64,000 nt of DNA. It comes from an uncultured Porphyromonadaceae bacterium. Lineage in GTDB: Bacteria > Bacteroidota > Bacteroidia > Bacteroidales > Muribaculaceae. Below the pieces are notes generated by a model, which had not been told where the DNA came from, ran no database searches, and worked only from the letters and a program-made list of their open reading frames with translations. The translations under genes and the position numbers were made by a program. This document shows, in pieces, positions 7,583-17,492 of this stretch; the stretch's first letter is position 1, and each line of letters begins with the position of its first letter. The DNA is taken from the NCBI GenBank assembly GCA_900555715.1, contig USMC01000003.1:1-64000 (forward strand), written 5' to 3'.

Positions 7583-10555
7583 TCAGTTCGATTTAATACG
7601 TCCGCAGAGCGAAGCGAAATTGCAGAAATCGCAGACCTTCTGATCCTGCGTCTGCTCGAAACTGCCGTCAGGACCGAAAATGCGGTGTAGGTAATGATGC
7701 AGCAAGGGACGGAAATTGTCGCGCAGCTGCGCCTTATATCCTGTTATATCCTCGGAACTGACCCTGAGGTCGGCGATAGGACTGCCCTTGGAGAGTTCGC
7801 GCATAGGATGAATATGCGGCTCTATCTCTACATCGGGGTCGACGAGGCTCAGATAAGCCTCGCAGTAGGTGAGCAACTGGAACATGCCGTGCTTCTTCGA
7901 CTCTCCGGTCTTGAAAAGCGAGCCGAGCGATTCTGCCGAGGTATCTTCATTGCCCGTCTTGAAGTCGATGAAACGCAAGGTATCGGCGCTTATGCGGTCT
8001 ACGCGATCGACCGACATGACGAAATTGAGCGACAGGTCATCGTCAATTTTCCATACTTTTCCTTCGGCAATGGTGTTCACCTTCATCTCGTTGGCTATGA
8101 ATGTGAATCCGGGAGCATATTTATCGCGCTCCGCTTTCAGGTCGGCGCGCACGATGGAAGCAATCGCCTCGCGGGCAATCTGTTCCTCGACATCGAGCTT
8201 AGGATTCTCGCCCGGGCGCTTCCGCAGACCGAGAAGTTCTGCAGTTACCAGCTCTTCTATTTCCGTATTGTCCCCGGCAAGCCACCGGTCGTACTGCGCC
8301 GTGCCGACAAGTGTACCAGCCAGCGGTCGGAACAGAGCCTGGATGGTATTGTGCACGATGGTACCGTAGTTCGCATTCGTTATGTATGTCTCCATCTCGT
8401 CGCTGCCTCTGAACGACCGCACATATTTGAGATAGAACGACAATGGACAGCGCAGATATTCGTTCAGCGCCGAGGTCGACACCCTCAGATCGCCGCCTTC
8501 CTTGAAACGCGCCAGCTCCGCCATGACAAGAGGCGACTTGTCGATTTCTATCGGCGCATTCTCAGGAGCCACGGAACCGACACTGAGCTGCCTCTCCTCA
8601 ATTGTCAGGCGCGGCATAATATACTGCATCTGCGATATATAGCGTGAGCGTTCGCCCTTGCCGCGCCCGTCGGTGCGCGAATCGTAAAGAATCGCGACAT
8701 GCTTCGCCCTGGCGACAAGACGGAAGAAAGAATAGGAATATGTCCATTCGAGGCTGTCGAAATCGGGAAGGTCAAAGCCCCAGCGCAGATTGCCTGGAAT
8801 CATTGTTTTTGCATACTGCCTGCGCGGGAAAACGCCATCGTTCATCGAGAGAACGATGACATTGTCGAAGTCGAGCGCACGCGTCTCGAGAACTCCGAGA
8901 ATCTGCAATCCCTGCAGCGGTTTTCCGCTGAGAGCCAGCGAACGCGAGGCAAACACACGCTCGAAGAGCTGAAGGAAGGTACGGTTCCTGATTTTCACAT
9001 CATGTTCGTGCACCAGCCCCGTTAGCTTGTCGATCTCACCGAGAAAAAAGTCGATGGTCCTGAGTTCGAACGACGGCATTCCTTCCCCGGCGACAGCACT
9101 CAGTTCGGCGCCGAGCCAGTCAAGCAGTCCGGTGAGATATGCGGCGGCGAGTTCTACGTCGCCCTGATCGCGCAAGGGTGCGAATAGTGCAGCAAAGCGC
9201 GGGCATACGTCCATCAGTTCTGTGGCGGAAATATTATAAAGCCTTGCCTCGGCAATGTACTTAGCCACCTGTTCGGCTTCGGCAGCGGCTATCGCCTGGA
9301 TGTGAGGATGTTTGAGGATTTCAAGAACATCACGGTAGAAATAGCACCAGACTCCGTTGTTGTCGCGTGCGTGCAGCTGCATTGCGATGACAGAGCTGAG
9401 CAAGATGGCAAACGATGTTGTTCTGAAAGGCAGTCCCATGGAAATATTCACCGACTTCACCGCCTCGGGAAGCGCCATCAGCATAGGCAGCAGCAGTCCC
9501 TGGTCGGGAATGACAATCGCGGTGTTCATCGGGTCTGCCTTGTCGATATATCCTTCGTTGATCCATTCCTCAAGAATCATTCCTGCAGCCTTCGCCTGAG
9601 CGGAATTCGACGGAACGGACGTGACGGTGATTTCGGGCAAAGGAGCATTGTCTGCGTCAGGCTCAAAGCCTTCCGGCGCCCTGAAATGCGCGGCGAGCTT
9701 CGAAAGGCGCCGTAGCGATTCGGGCATACTCACCGAGCCGGCGCACATAGCCAGCGGGGCCGTATCCCAGAAAAACATCGCCAGACCAGCCTTGCGGAGG
9801 CGTTCGAAGATGATGGTTTCCGAATGGCTAAGGTCGTTGAAGCCGACAAAGGCGTAATGCGAGGCACCACGCACTGCCCGCTCATCCGCTTCTGCCGCGA
9901 TGTCGGCAGCCTTGCGGTACTGGCGTCCGGAAGTGCTTATATTTTTCTGTTCGAGCATCCGGTGAAAACCGGTGTAGATGTCCGGAAGTATTTTCCACAA
10001 TGTAAGAAACTTGTCGCTTACCGAATCTTTATCCGGATTATCGCTGATGTGCGCCCAGAATTCCGTCACACACTCGGTGAGCCTGTTCTCGCCCCAAACA
10101 CTGCGGATAATGTCTTTCTGCTCGTCGTTAAGATAGTCGGAAAGGATTTCCTTGTTGTCGTGGAGATTTTTGAAAATATCGCCGGCATTGGCAAGCGATT
10201 TATCGATGTCGTCGAAGTCGGAGAGCATCATATCGCCCCAGAAAATGAACGAATCGAAATCGCGCGGCACGAAATCGTGCCTGCGCGCAGCATCGCAATA
10301 AGCGTCGTAGAGAGTGAAGAGAAGCTGAAGATCGGCACCTTGCGGACGGTCGGACAAGATGTCGACAAAAGTGCGCATCGTCATAAAGCGCGGCATCATC
10401 ACCACCGCCGTCACAGCCTGACGGACATATTTTTTCAGGAACATCGCCGCACGCTTGTTCGGCACGACGAATGTCATTTCGGATAAAGGCAGGTCGAAAG
10501 CGGGCGATGTACAGAAATCAGCCACACGGCGCAGAAAGACACGGTCGCGGCTCAT
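7583..10555 (-). CDS. PD-(D/E)XK nuclease family protein, AddB-like
   Basis: A 990-residue protein resembling AddB of AddAB recombination nucleases. The N-terminal part is an inactivated helicase-like fold (FVVPNKRAAMFLKKYV near 29-44). The C-terminal part is a RecB-type nuclease: STSALNEYLRCPLSFYLKYV, then VDRVDR and RFIDFKTGNE, the catalytic D...DxK. The cysteine of LRCPLSF and the C-x2-C-x5-C of VCDFCNFASLCGR form the iron-sulfur staple typical of AddB. The partner AddA helicase is not next to it; the neighbours are holB (4-nt overlap at the start) and hemW. A role in double-strand-break processing is inferred from the family. Confidence 0.82.
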   Translation of the reverse strand: MSRDRVFLRRVADFCTSPAFDLPLSEMTFVVPNKRAAMFLKKYVRQAVTAVVMMPRFMTMRTFVDILSDRPQGADLQLLFTLYDAYCDAARRHDFVPRDFDSFIFWGDMMLSDFDDIDKSLANAGDIFKNLHDNKEILSDYLNDEQKDIIRSVWGENRLTECVTEFWAHISDNPDKDSVSDKFLTLWKILPDIYTGFHRMLEQKNISTSGRQYRKAADIAAEADERAVRGASHYAFVGFNDLSHSETIIFERLRKAGLAMFFWDTAPLAMCAGSVSMPESLRRLSKLAAHFRAPEGFEPDADNAPLPEITVTSVPSNSAQAKAAGMILEEWINEGYIDKADPMNTAIVIPDQGLLLPMLMALPEAVKSVNISMGLPFRTTSFAILLSSVIAMQLHARDNNGVWCYFYRDVLEILKHPHIQAIAAAEAEQVAKYIAEARLYNISATELMDVCPRFAALFAPLRDQGDVELAAAYLTGLLDWLGAELSAVAGEGMPSFELRTIDFFLGEIDKLTGLVHEHDVKIRNRTFLQLFERVFASRSLALSGKPLQGLQILGVLETRALDFDNVIVLSMNDGVFPRRQYAKTMIPGNLRWGFDLPDFDSLEWTYSYSFFRLVARAKHVAILYDSRTDGRGKGERSRYISQMQYIMPRLTIEERQLSVGSVAPENAPIEIDKSPLVMAELARFKEGGDLRVSTSALNEYLRCPLSFYLKYVRSFRGSDEMETYITNANYGTIVHNTIQALFRPLAGTLVGTAQYDRWLAGDNTEIEELVTAELLGLRKRPGENPKLDVEEQIAREAIASIVRADLKAERDKYAPGFTFIANEMKVNTIAEGKVWKIDDDLSLNFVMSVDRVDRISADTLRFIDFKTGNEDTSAESLGSLFKTGESKKHGMFQLLTYCEAYLSLVDPDVEIEPHIHPMRELSKGSPIADLRVSSEDITGYKAQLRDNFRPLLHHYLHRIFGPDGSFEQTQDQKVCDFCNFASLCGRIKSN

Positions 10556-11676
10556 TTTCGACGGATGTACATGATTATGCGGACGGCGAGGTCGAAGAAC
10601 ACTATTTTGGCATTCGCATTCGCCGCGATGTCACGTCGGGTACGGTCGAAAACCGCTATCATGTCTTCAACGTTCTTTTCATTGATGAAGGGGAAAAATT
10701 TACTTACGAAGGCACGTTCGGCGTCGCTCATCGACAGCAGCTCGTCCACTTTCAGATGCGCAATGAAACTTTCCCTAATCATCCGGCAGGAATAGTCGAT
10801 GAATTTCATCGATGTCTCACGTCCCAACGCCGCCACGTCGACGCTCCACTGCCTCAGCTCTCCTACCTTTCGTGCATATGCAAGACGCATGAGGCCGGTA
10901 AACATATCGAAATAGAGCGCATTACCGTCGCCATCGGAAGCGAGACGCAGGGCGAGGTTCATATTACCCTGGGCAACTCGCGCGGCATCGGCAGCCTTGC
11001 CGGGACTGATGCCTTTGCCTACAAGGTACAGGGCAATATCGGCATCGGAATAGCGCGGGACAGTGATACGCTGGGTACGTGAGTAGATTGTAGGAAGAAT
11101 CTCGCGCGGGCTGTCGCTCGTCATAATGAAAATAGTGTCGCCCGTGGGCTCTTCGACGAGTTTGAGAAGTTTGTTGGCTGTTTCCTCATTCATGCGCTCG
11201 GGAAGCCACATGAGCACTATCTTATATTTAGTGCTTCTCGACATGAAACCGAGTCTACGCAAGAGCTCGGCACCTTCTTCGACATACATCTGCGGGCGTC
11301 CGTTGGCATTGCCGAGTTTCTGAAGCCAGGCATCGAAATCCATGAAAGGAGATTCTTCCACAAATTCCTTGAACTCAGCAAAGTAATCGTCGGAAATCGC
11401 AGTCTGCCTGCCATTTTTAAGCACCGGGAAAGAATAGAGAGTGTCGACATTGCTGTATGTCTGATGCTGGATACATGCCGGGCACACTCCGCACGGTTCG
11501 CCGTCGGCAGTACGATGCTTGCAGTGGATATACTGCGCCATTGCACGCGCAAGAGCAAACTTGCCGGTCCCCGAAGGTCCTTCGAGCACGAAAGCATGCG
11601 GGATGCGGTCGCTGTCTGCCATTTCGCGCAACCGGCGCTTGACATCATCCTGCCCGGGTATGTCGGAAAATTTCAT
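10552..11676 (-). CDS. holB: DNA polymerase III delta' subunit-like clamp loader ATPase
   Basis: A 374-residue AAA+ protein of the clamp-loader complex. Walker A is GPSGTGK (about 34-40). A zinc module follows, with four cysteines in HCKHRTADGEPCGVCPAC. The later block LPTIYSRTQ takes the place of the sensor-type SRC motif. The C-terminal collar domain ends at IMYIRRK. Many delta' proteins have lost Walker A; here it is intact. It overlaps both neighbours by 4 nt, so its translation is coupled to the MlaF-like ATPase upstream and to the AddB-like nuclease downstream. Confidence 0.88.
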   Translation of the reverse strand: MKFSDIPGQDDVKRRLREMADSDRIPHAFVLEGPSGTGKFALARAMAQYIHCKHRTADGEPCGVCPACIQHQTYSNVDTLYSFPVLKNGRQTAISDDYFAEFKEFVEESPFMDFDAWLQKLGNANGRPQMYVEEGAELLRRLGFMSRSTKYKIVLMWLPERMNEETANKLLKLVEEPTGDTIFIMTSDSPREILPTIYSRTQRITVPRYSDADIALYLVGKGISPGKAADAARVAQGNMNLALRLASDGDGNALYFDMFTGLMRLAYARKVGELRQWSVDVAALGRETSMKFIDYSCRMIRESFIAHLKVDELLSMSDAERAFVSKFFPFINEKNVEDMIAVFDRTRRDIAANANAKIVFFDLAVRIIMYIRRK

Positions 11677-12458
11677 TTTTTTCTCTGTTCTATTGTGCCG
11701 TTCTCAGCCACATATTCGCGCACTTCCTGAAAAAGACGTGTGGCAAACACAAAACTGTTGAGTGCTTCGTTGGAAGTGTTATAAATCATAGACATATCGC
11801 CGACCCATTCGCGGTGTCCCTGGTTTATGAAGATAATGTTCTCGCCAATGCCGAGGACACTGTTCATGTCGTGGGTATTGATAACGGTCGTGATGCCATA
11901 CTCATGGGTGATGTCGCTCAGGAGTTCGTCGATAAGGATGGATGTCTTAGGGTCGAGACCACTGTTAGGTTCGTCGCAGAAGAGATATCTGGGATTCAGC
12001 GCTATGGCGCGTGCGATAGCCACACGCTTCTGCATACCGCCCGATATTTCCGCCGGATATTTGTTTTCCGCACCTTTAAGATTCACTCGTTCAAGACAGA
12101 ACATCGCCCTGTCGCGTATCTCTGCCCTGCTCTGCCGGGTGAACATTATCAGCGGGAACATGACATTTCCAAGAACGGTCTCCGAATCGAAAAGCGCCGA
12201 GCCCTGAAAAAGCATGCCTATTTCTTTTCTCAGTTCGGCAATCTCGGCACCTTTCATAGCGAGAAGATTCCGTCCGTCAAAAAGTATTTCGCCGCTCTCG
12301 GGACGGAGAAGACCGACAAGAGACTTGAGCAGGACGGTCTTGCCCGAGCCGCTCTGACCGATGACAAGATTCGTCTTGCCGGTATAGAATGTGGCGTCGA
12401 CACCGTGCAGCACCGTGCGTCCGTCGAAGGTCTTGGTGAGATTCTTTACTTCAATCAT
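11673..12458 (-). CDS. MlaF-like ABC transporter ATPase
   Basis: A 261-residue ABC ATPase for retrograde phospholipid transport between outer and inner membrane (Mla/Mce type). Walker A is GQSGSGKT, the signature is ISGGMQKR and Walker B is LFCDEPNSGLDP; the Q-loop is LFQGSALFDS, a form typical of MlaF. The permease gene overlaps it by 4 nt upstream. The substrate-binding Mce protein (MlaD) is not in this operon and must be encoded elsewhere if the system is complete. Confidence 0.88.
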   Translation of the reverse strand: MIEVKNLTKTFDGRTVLHGVDATFYTGKTNLVIGQSGSGKTVLLKSLVGLLRPESGEILFDGRNLLAMKGAEIAELRKEIGMLFQGSALFDSETVLGNVMFPLIMFTRQSRAEIRDRAMFCLERVNLKGAENKYPAEISGGMQKRVAIARAIALNPRYLFCDEPNSGLDPKTSILIDELLSDITHEYGITTVINTHDMNSVLGIGENIIFINQGHREWVGDMSMIYNTSNEALNSFVFATRLFQEVREYVAENGTIEQRKK

Positions 12459-13204
12459 TGCAGCAGGAGCTTTGTGAGGATAACATCGAACAGAAGAATG
12501 AAAATACTGCTGGCAACAACGCCGTTCGTACTTGCCTTGCCAACTTCAAGAGCTCCGCCCTTCACGGTATAGCCGAAGAACGATGCTACGGAAGCAATGA
12601 TAAAGGCGAAAAAGAGCGACTTTATCAGACCATACCATACATACCACTCGTTGAACATCGCCGTCATGCCATAGTTATATTTCTGAATGGTAATGATGTC
12701 GGTGAATGCCGCGACGCCATAGCCGCCGATAACCGACATGAAGATACACAGCACCACAAGAACGGGCATGAACAGGACAAAAGCGACAATCTTGGGCAAA
12801 ACGAGGAAATTGGCGGAATTGATACCCATAATCTCGAGTGCGTCGATCTGTTCTGTCACCCGCATCGTGCCTATTTCCGAAGCTATATTGGAGCCCACCT
12901 TGCCGGCGAGGAGCAGACACAGGATAGAATTGGAGAATTCGAGCAGTACGATGTCGCGCGTTGCGAGACCGACCGCATAGGCGGGCATCAGGGGTGATGT
13001 GGTGTTGAGCTCCATCTGAATAGTGATGACAGCGCCAATGAAGAGCGATATGATGAGCACAAGCGGTATCGAGTCGATACCGAGCTTATGTACTTCCTGA
13101 ATAGTCCGTTTTCCGAACTGCGACCAGCGGTCGGGAATCGAAAAAACGCGTCCGACAAAGAGGCAATATCTGCCGAAAGTGGCTAATGAACTTTCTATAG
13201 TCAT
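12455..13204 (-). CDS. MlaE-like ABC permease
   Basis: A 249-residue inner-membrane permease of the MlaE family (PF02405). Five or six hydrophobic segments are visible. Conserved blocks are LVLIISLFIGAVITIQM, VGSNIASEIGTMRVTEQIDALEIMG and the final GFTVKGG-like motif, here GYTVKGGALEVG. It pairs with the ATPase encoded directly downstream (4-nt overlap). First gene of a five-gene operon that ends with hemW; divergent from uvrB. Confidence 0.9.
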   Translation of the reverse strand: MTIESSLATFGRYCLFVGRVFSIPDRWSQFGKRTIQEVHKLGIDSIPLVLIISLFIGAVITIQMELNTTSPLMPAYAVGLATRDIVLLEFSNSILCLLLAGKVGSNIASEIGTMRVTEQIDALEIMGINSANFLVLPKIVAFVLFMPVLVVLCIFMSVIGGYGVAAFTDIITIQKYNYGMTAMFNEWYVWYGLIKSLFFAFIIASVASFFGYTVKGGALEVGKASTNGVVASSIFILLFDVILTKLLLQ

Positions 13205-13217
13205 GCTTTATAAACAG

Positions 13218-13251
13218 TAGCGCTTTGGTTCGCTACATCATTGCAAAATTA
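13218..13251 (-). promoter_or_regulatory. mlaE operon -7 box and leader hairpin
   Basis: TAATTTTG on the minus strand (13251-13244) is a -7 box. Transcription should begin near 13238, so the mRNA would open with the perfect hairpin GTAGCG (13218-13223) / CGCTAC (13232-13237), 8-nt loop. No -33 TTG is seen. Confidence 0.45.
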
Positions 13252-13398
13252 AGCATTATTTTTTACATAGCCGCCCCGCGCGCGTCCTCACAAGAAAAAA
13301 ACGACAGCTTTGTCGCATTTCGGGCATATCTCAGGCGGTTTTCCGGGCGGATTATTTCTTTCGCTGCAATCATCGCAGCTGTTCATGGAAAAAATTGT

Positions 13399-13406
13399 TA
13401 TATTTG
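13399..13406 (+). promoter_or_regulatory. uvrB -7 box
   Basis: TATATTTG matches the -7 consensus, 22 nt before the uvrB ATG at 13429. Transcription would start near 13412, ruling out the earlier in-frame ATG at 13225. Confidence 0.5.
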
Positions 13407-13428
13407 CAGGTTAAAAGCTCATTCAACG

Positions 13429-15507
13429 ATGAATTTCGAACTGACATCGCAATATAAGCCTACGGGCGACCAGCCTGAAGCCATCAGGCAGCTATCCGAG
13501 GGCGTCCGCGACGGACTGCCTTCGCAAGTCCTTATGGGCGTCACCGGTTCCGGCAAGACGTTCACAATGGCTAATGTCATCCAGCAGGTGCAGAAACCGA
13601 CGCTCATACTGAGCCACAACAAAACATTGGCGGCTCAGCTGTTCAGCGAGTTCAAACAGTTTTTCCCGAACAATTCGGTGCAGTATTTCGTGTCGTACTA
13701 CGACTACTATCAGCCTGAAGCATATATCCCGACAGTCGACAAATATATCGAGAAAGATCTGATGATCAACGATGAAATCGACCGTCTGCGTCTCGCCACG
13801 ACGTCGGCACTGCTTTCGGGACGCCGCGATGTAATAGTGGTATCGTCGGTATCGTGCATCTACGGCATGGGGAATCCCGACGATTTCCATGAGAATGTCA
13901 TCGCTGTGAAAAAAGGAATGAAAATAAGCCGCAACGATTTCCTGCGCAAGCTCGTGGCGTCGCTCTACAGCCGCAACGAGCTGGAACTCGGTCGAGGCAA
14001 TTTCCGCGTAAAAGGCGATACAGTGGACATACGGTTGGCATACGAGGACATTATCGTACGCGTTGTCTTCTGGGGCGACGAAGTCGAAAAGGTCATCATT
14101 GTGCACCCCGAAGACAATGCCCACCTCGGAACCCACGAAAGCTTCAACATCTATCCTGCAAACCTGTTTGTTGTCTCTCCGGCACGTCAGGCGTCTGCTC
14201 TGGCGCAGATCCAGAACGACATGGACATACAGATCCGCAGCTTCCTCCAGGAACAGAAAGACATTGAGGCGCAGCGAATAGGCGAACGCGTGAAGTACGA
14301 CATGGAAATGATAAAGGAGCTCGGCTACTGCAACGGCATCGAGAACTACTCGCGATATTTCGACGGACGCCGTCCGAGTGACCGTCCTTTCTGCCTGCTC
14401 GACTATTTCCCGAAAGACTTTCTCACCATCATCGACGAAAGCCATGTGACAGTACCGCAGATACGTGCCATGTACGGCGGTGACCGCTCACGCAAAGAAA
14501 ACCTCGTACAGTACGGATTCCGCCTGCCGGCTGCGCTCGACAACCGACCGCTCGAGTTCTCGGAATTCGAAAGCCTCACCAACCAGGTCATTTATGTCAG
14601 CGCCACTCCCGCCGACTATGAGCTCGAGCGCTGCGAAGGCGTCGTTGTCGAACAGGTCATCCGTCCGACAGGACTCCTCGACCCGAAAATCACCATCAAG
14701 CCATCCGCCAACCAGGTTGACGACCTCCTCGAAGAGATTCAGCTGCGCATAGAGCGCAACGAAAGGACGCTCGTCACGACTCTGACGAAACGCATGGCGG
14801 AAGAGCTCAACAACTACTTCCTGAAACTCAACATCAAGACAGCATATATCCACAGCGACGTCGACACGCTCGACCGCATAAAGATTCTCGACGGACTGCG
14901 GTCCGGCGAATATGACGTTCTCATAGGTGTCAACCTTCTCCGCGAAGGTCTCGACCTGCCGGAAGTGTCGCTTGTCGCCATCTTAGACGCCGACAAAGAA
15001 GGGTTTCTCCGCAGCCACCGCTCGCTCACCCAGACCGTCGGACGTGCCGCCCGAAATCTCAACGGCGAAGTCATCATGTACGCCGACAAAATCACGGAAT
15101 CCATGCAGCAGACCATCGACGAAACCGAACGACGCCGTTCCATCCAGCTGGCATATAACGAAAAGAACGGCATCACGCCGCAGGCTATCGTCAAGGCACG
15201 CAACGCCATCGTCGGACTTGAGAAAGAAGAAGCCGACTTCGACGCAGCGCCAGGCAGGAGCCGGCGTCAGCCTGTTCCGGTCAGGCAGAAAGTGCCGTAC
15301 GCCGAGGAGTATTCGCAGAGCGTCGATATCGCAGCCGATCCTGTCATACCGTATATGACAGCCGACGAGCTTCAGCGCAGCATCAACAGCAAGCGTGCCG
15401 AAATGCTCAAGGCGGCAAAAGACATGGAGTTCATTCTCGCCGCCAAGCTCCGCGACGAGATTATCAAGATGGAACAGCTCCTTGCACAGAAAAGAGAAGA
15501 AAAATGA
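13429..15507 (+). CDS. uvrB: Excinuclease ABC subunit B
   Basis: A 692-residue DNA damage-recognition helicase of nucleotide excision repair. It shows the Walker A GVTGSGKT (about 37-44), the beta-hairpin SYYDYYQPEAYIP, the DEAD-like box IDESHVT, the motif VSATPADYE, motif VI in QTVGRAARN, and a C-terminal UVR domain (ADELQRSINSKRAEML...) that contacts UvrC. Length is normal (about 670-690). The ygiQ frame begins inside its last codons (ATGA overlap). Confidence 0.98.
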   Translation: MNFELTSQYKPTGDQPEAIRQLSEGVRDGLPSQVLMGVTGSGKTFTMANVIQQVQKPTLILSHNKTLAAQLFSEFKQFFPNNSVQYFVSYYDYYQPEAYIPTVDKYIEKDLMINDEIDRLRLATTSALLSGRRDVIVVSSVSCIYGMGNPDDFHENVIAVKKGMKISRNDFLRKLVASLYSRNELELGRGNFRVKGDTVDIRLAYEDIIVRVVFWGDEVEKVIIVHPEDNAHLGTHESFNIYPANLFVVSPARQASALAQIQNDMDIQIRSFLQEQKDIEAQRIGERVKYDMEMIKELGYCNGIENYSRYFDGRRPSDRPFCLLDYFPKDFLTIIDESHVTVPQIRAMYGGDRSRKENLVQYGFRLPAALDNRPLEFSEFESLTNQVIYVSATPADYELERCEGVVVEQVIRPTGLLDPKITIKPSANQVDDLLEEIQLRIERNERTLVTTLTKRMAEELNNYFLKLNIKTAYIHSDVDTLDRIKILDGLRSGEYDVLIGVNLLREGLDLPEVSLVAILDADKEGFLRSHRSLTQTVGRAARNLNGEVIMYADKITESMQQTIDETERRRSIQLAYNEKNGITPQAIVKARNAIVGLEKEEADFDAAPGRSRRQPVPVRQKVPYAEEYSQSVDIAADPVIPYMTADELQRSINSKRAEMLKAAKDMEFILAAKLRDEIIKMEQLLAQKREEK

Positions 15508-17435
15508 CAGTCAAAGAAATAGATTATACCAATTTACATCCTTCCGACTGGCTTCCGACCTCCGTCAAGGAAATGAAGGTCCTGGGCTGGGACGGCGTGG
15601 ACATCGTTCTGTTTTCCGGAGATGCCTACGTCGACCATCCGGCATTCGGCGCCGCCGTCATAGGGCGTACGCTTCAGGCGGCAGGCTACAGGGTAGCAAT
15701 AGTGCCACAGCCCAACTGGCAGGACGACCTGCGCGATTTCCGCAAATTCGGTGCCCCGAGGCTATTCTTCGGCGTAAGTCCCGGAGCGATGGACTCAATG
15801 GTGAACCACTATACCGCCGCGCGCCGCCGGCGCTCCGACGACGCCTATACACCCGGCGGACGGCATGGTGCCCGCCCGGACTATCCGTCGGTGGTATATT
15901 CAAAGATTCTTAAAGACCTCTATCCCGACGTGCCGCTGATTGGCGGAGGAATAGAGTTCTCGCTGCGCCGGCTGAGCCACTACGACTACTGGCAGGACCG
16001 TCTGCGCCCGTCGATCATGCTTGACGCGCCGGTCGACATCCTGTCGTACGGCATGGGCGAGCAGACAGTCCTCGAAATCGCCTCGCGGCTCGCTGCAGGA
16101 GAAAGCGTCCGGTCGCTGACTGATATACCGCAGACGGCTGTTCTTCTGGACACGGCAGAAATGCCTGAAGCCGACGAGCGGAACATAATCCTCGCCTCCT
16201 ACGAAGAATGCCTTGCCGACAGGCGCCGTCAAGCTGCCAATTTCCGCCATATAGAGCAGGAAAGCAACCGGCTGAACGGCTCGACCGTCCTCTGGCAAAG
16301 CACCGGCAAGAAAACTGTCCGTGTCAACCCCATGCTTCCGGCAATGACTCCGGGGCAGATAGACGCCTCGTTCGACCTGCCCTATACCCGTCTGCCACAC
16401 CCGCGCTACCACGGCAAGATCATCCCTGCCTACGAAATGATACGTCACTCCGTCAACATGCACCGCGGCTGCTTCGGCGGCTGCGCCTTCTGCACGATAT
16501 CGGCACATCAGGGAAAATTCATAGCCTCACGCTCAAAAGAGTCGATTCTCCGCGAGGCGCGTCAGGTCACGCGTATGCCGGATTTCAAAGGGTATATCAG
16601 CGATCTGGGCGGTCCGTCGGCAAACATGTACGGCATGGGGGGACGCGACCGCGGCAAATGTGCCCGCTGCCTGCGCCCGTCGTGCCTGCACCCTTCGCCA
16701 TGTTCCAACCTCAACACCGACCATGGAGCTCTCCTCGACATATATCATGCCGTCGACGCATTGCCCCAGGTGAAAAAATCGTTTGTCGGCAGCGGCGTGC
16801 GCTATGACCTTTCGATGCACATCACCGGCAACGATACCACCGACCGCACAAATGCGCAGTATAACCGCGAGCTCATCACCAGTCACGTTTCCGGAAGACT
16901 AAAAGTGGCTCCGGAGCACACGTCCGATGCCGTTCTGCGGCTCATGCGCAAGCCGTCGTTCGAACTCTTCGGCAAGTTCAATGCTCTTTTCGAACGCGAG
17001 AACAGTCGTACCGGTCTGCGCCAGCAGCTGATACCCTACTTTATCTCGTCGCATCCCGGCTGCACCGAAGAAGACATGGCAGAGCTCGCTGTCGCCACCA
17101 AGCGACTGAACTTCCATCTTGAGCAAGTACAGGATTTCACCCCCACGCCGATGACGCTCGCTACGGAGATATACTACACCGGCATACACCCCTACACCGG
17201 TGAGGAAGTTTTCACCGCCACCACAGCCGACGACAAGCAGCGACAGCGCATGTTCTTCTTCTGGTACGACCCTGAGTACCGGCGCAATATCACCGAAACG
17301 CTTCACCGGATAGGTCGTCCCGATCTTATTCCGAAGCTCTTCGGAAGCGCACCGCCGCACCGTGCCTCCAAAGGTCCGGGGAAACCATCCGGAAAAGAGA
17401 ATTCGCAGAAGACGCATAAGAGCCGCCGTAGATAA
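15504..17435 (+). CDS. YgiQ family radical SAM protein
   Basis: A 643-residue radical SAM protein of the YgiQ family (UPF0313), function unknown. The N-terminal half (HPSDWLPTS, GWDGVDIVLFSGDAYVDHP) is a B12-binding-like fold. The SAM cluster motif CFGGCAFC lies near residues 320-327, and a second Cys-rich stretch CARCLRPSCLHPSPC follows near 395. The last 30 residues are a basic low-complexity tail. Translationally coupled to uvrB by a 4-nt overlap; the pairing with DNA repair may be only positional. Confidence 0.93.
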   Translation: MTVKEIDYTNLHPSDWLPTSVKEMKVLGWDGVDIVLFSGDAYVDHPAFGAAVIGRTLQAAGYRVAIVPQPNWQDDLRDFRKFGAPRLFFGVSPGAMDSMVNHYTAARRRRSDDAYTPGGRHGARPDYPSVVYSKILKDLYPDVPLIGGGIEFSLRRLSHYDYWQDRLRPSIMLDAPVDILSYGMGEQTVLEIASRLAAGESVRSLTDIPQTAVLLDTAEMPEADERNIILASYEECLADRRRQAANFRHIEQESNRLNGSTVLWQSTGKKTVRVNPMLPAMTPGQIDASFDLPYTRLPHPRYHGKIIPAYEMIRHSVNMHRGCFGGCAFCTISAHQGKFIASRSKESILREARQVTRMPDFKGYISDLGGPSANMYGMGGRDRGKCARCLRPSCLHPSPCSNLNTDHGALLDIYHAVDALPQVKKSFVGSGVRYDLSMHITGNDTTDRTNAQYNRELITSHVSGRLKVAPEHTSDAVLRLMRKPSFELFGKFNALFERENSRTGLRQQLIPYFISSHPGCTEEDMAELAVATKRLNFHLEQVQDFTPTPMTLATEIYYTGIHPYTGEEVFTATTADDKQRQRMFFFWYDPEYRRNITETLHRIGRPDLIPKLFGSAPPHRASKGPGKPSGKENSQKTHKSRRR

Positions 17436-17445
17436 ACTATTTACG

Positions 17446-17491
17446 ATGCGGAGTGTTTTAGTAGTAACATTCAACTAAAACACATACGCAT
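17446..17491 (+). promoter_or_regulatory. Long stem-loop abutting the HdeD-like start codon
   Basis: GTGTTTTAGT (17453-17462) and ACTAAAACAC (17474-17483) are a perfect 10-bp inverted repeat with an 11-nt loop. ATGCG (17446-17450) and CGCAT (17487-17491) extend the stem. It ends 1 nt before the ATG at 17493 and has no T-run, so it looks more like an operator or translational control hairpin than a terminator. Confidence 0.55.
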
Positions 17492-17492
17492 T

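Noticed and set aside
13225..13428. Extended uvrB start at 13225
   Set aside because: A -7 box at 13399-13406 lies inside the extension and family N-termini begin at MNFELTSQY.
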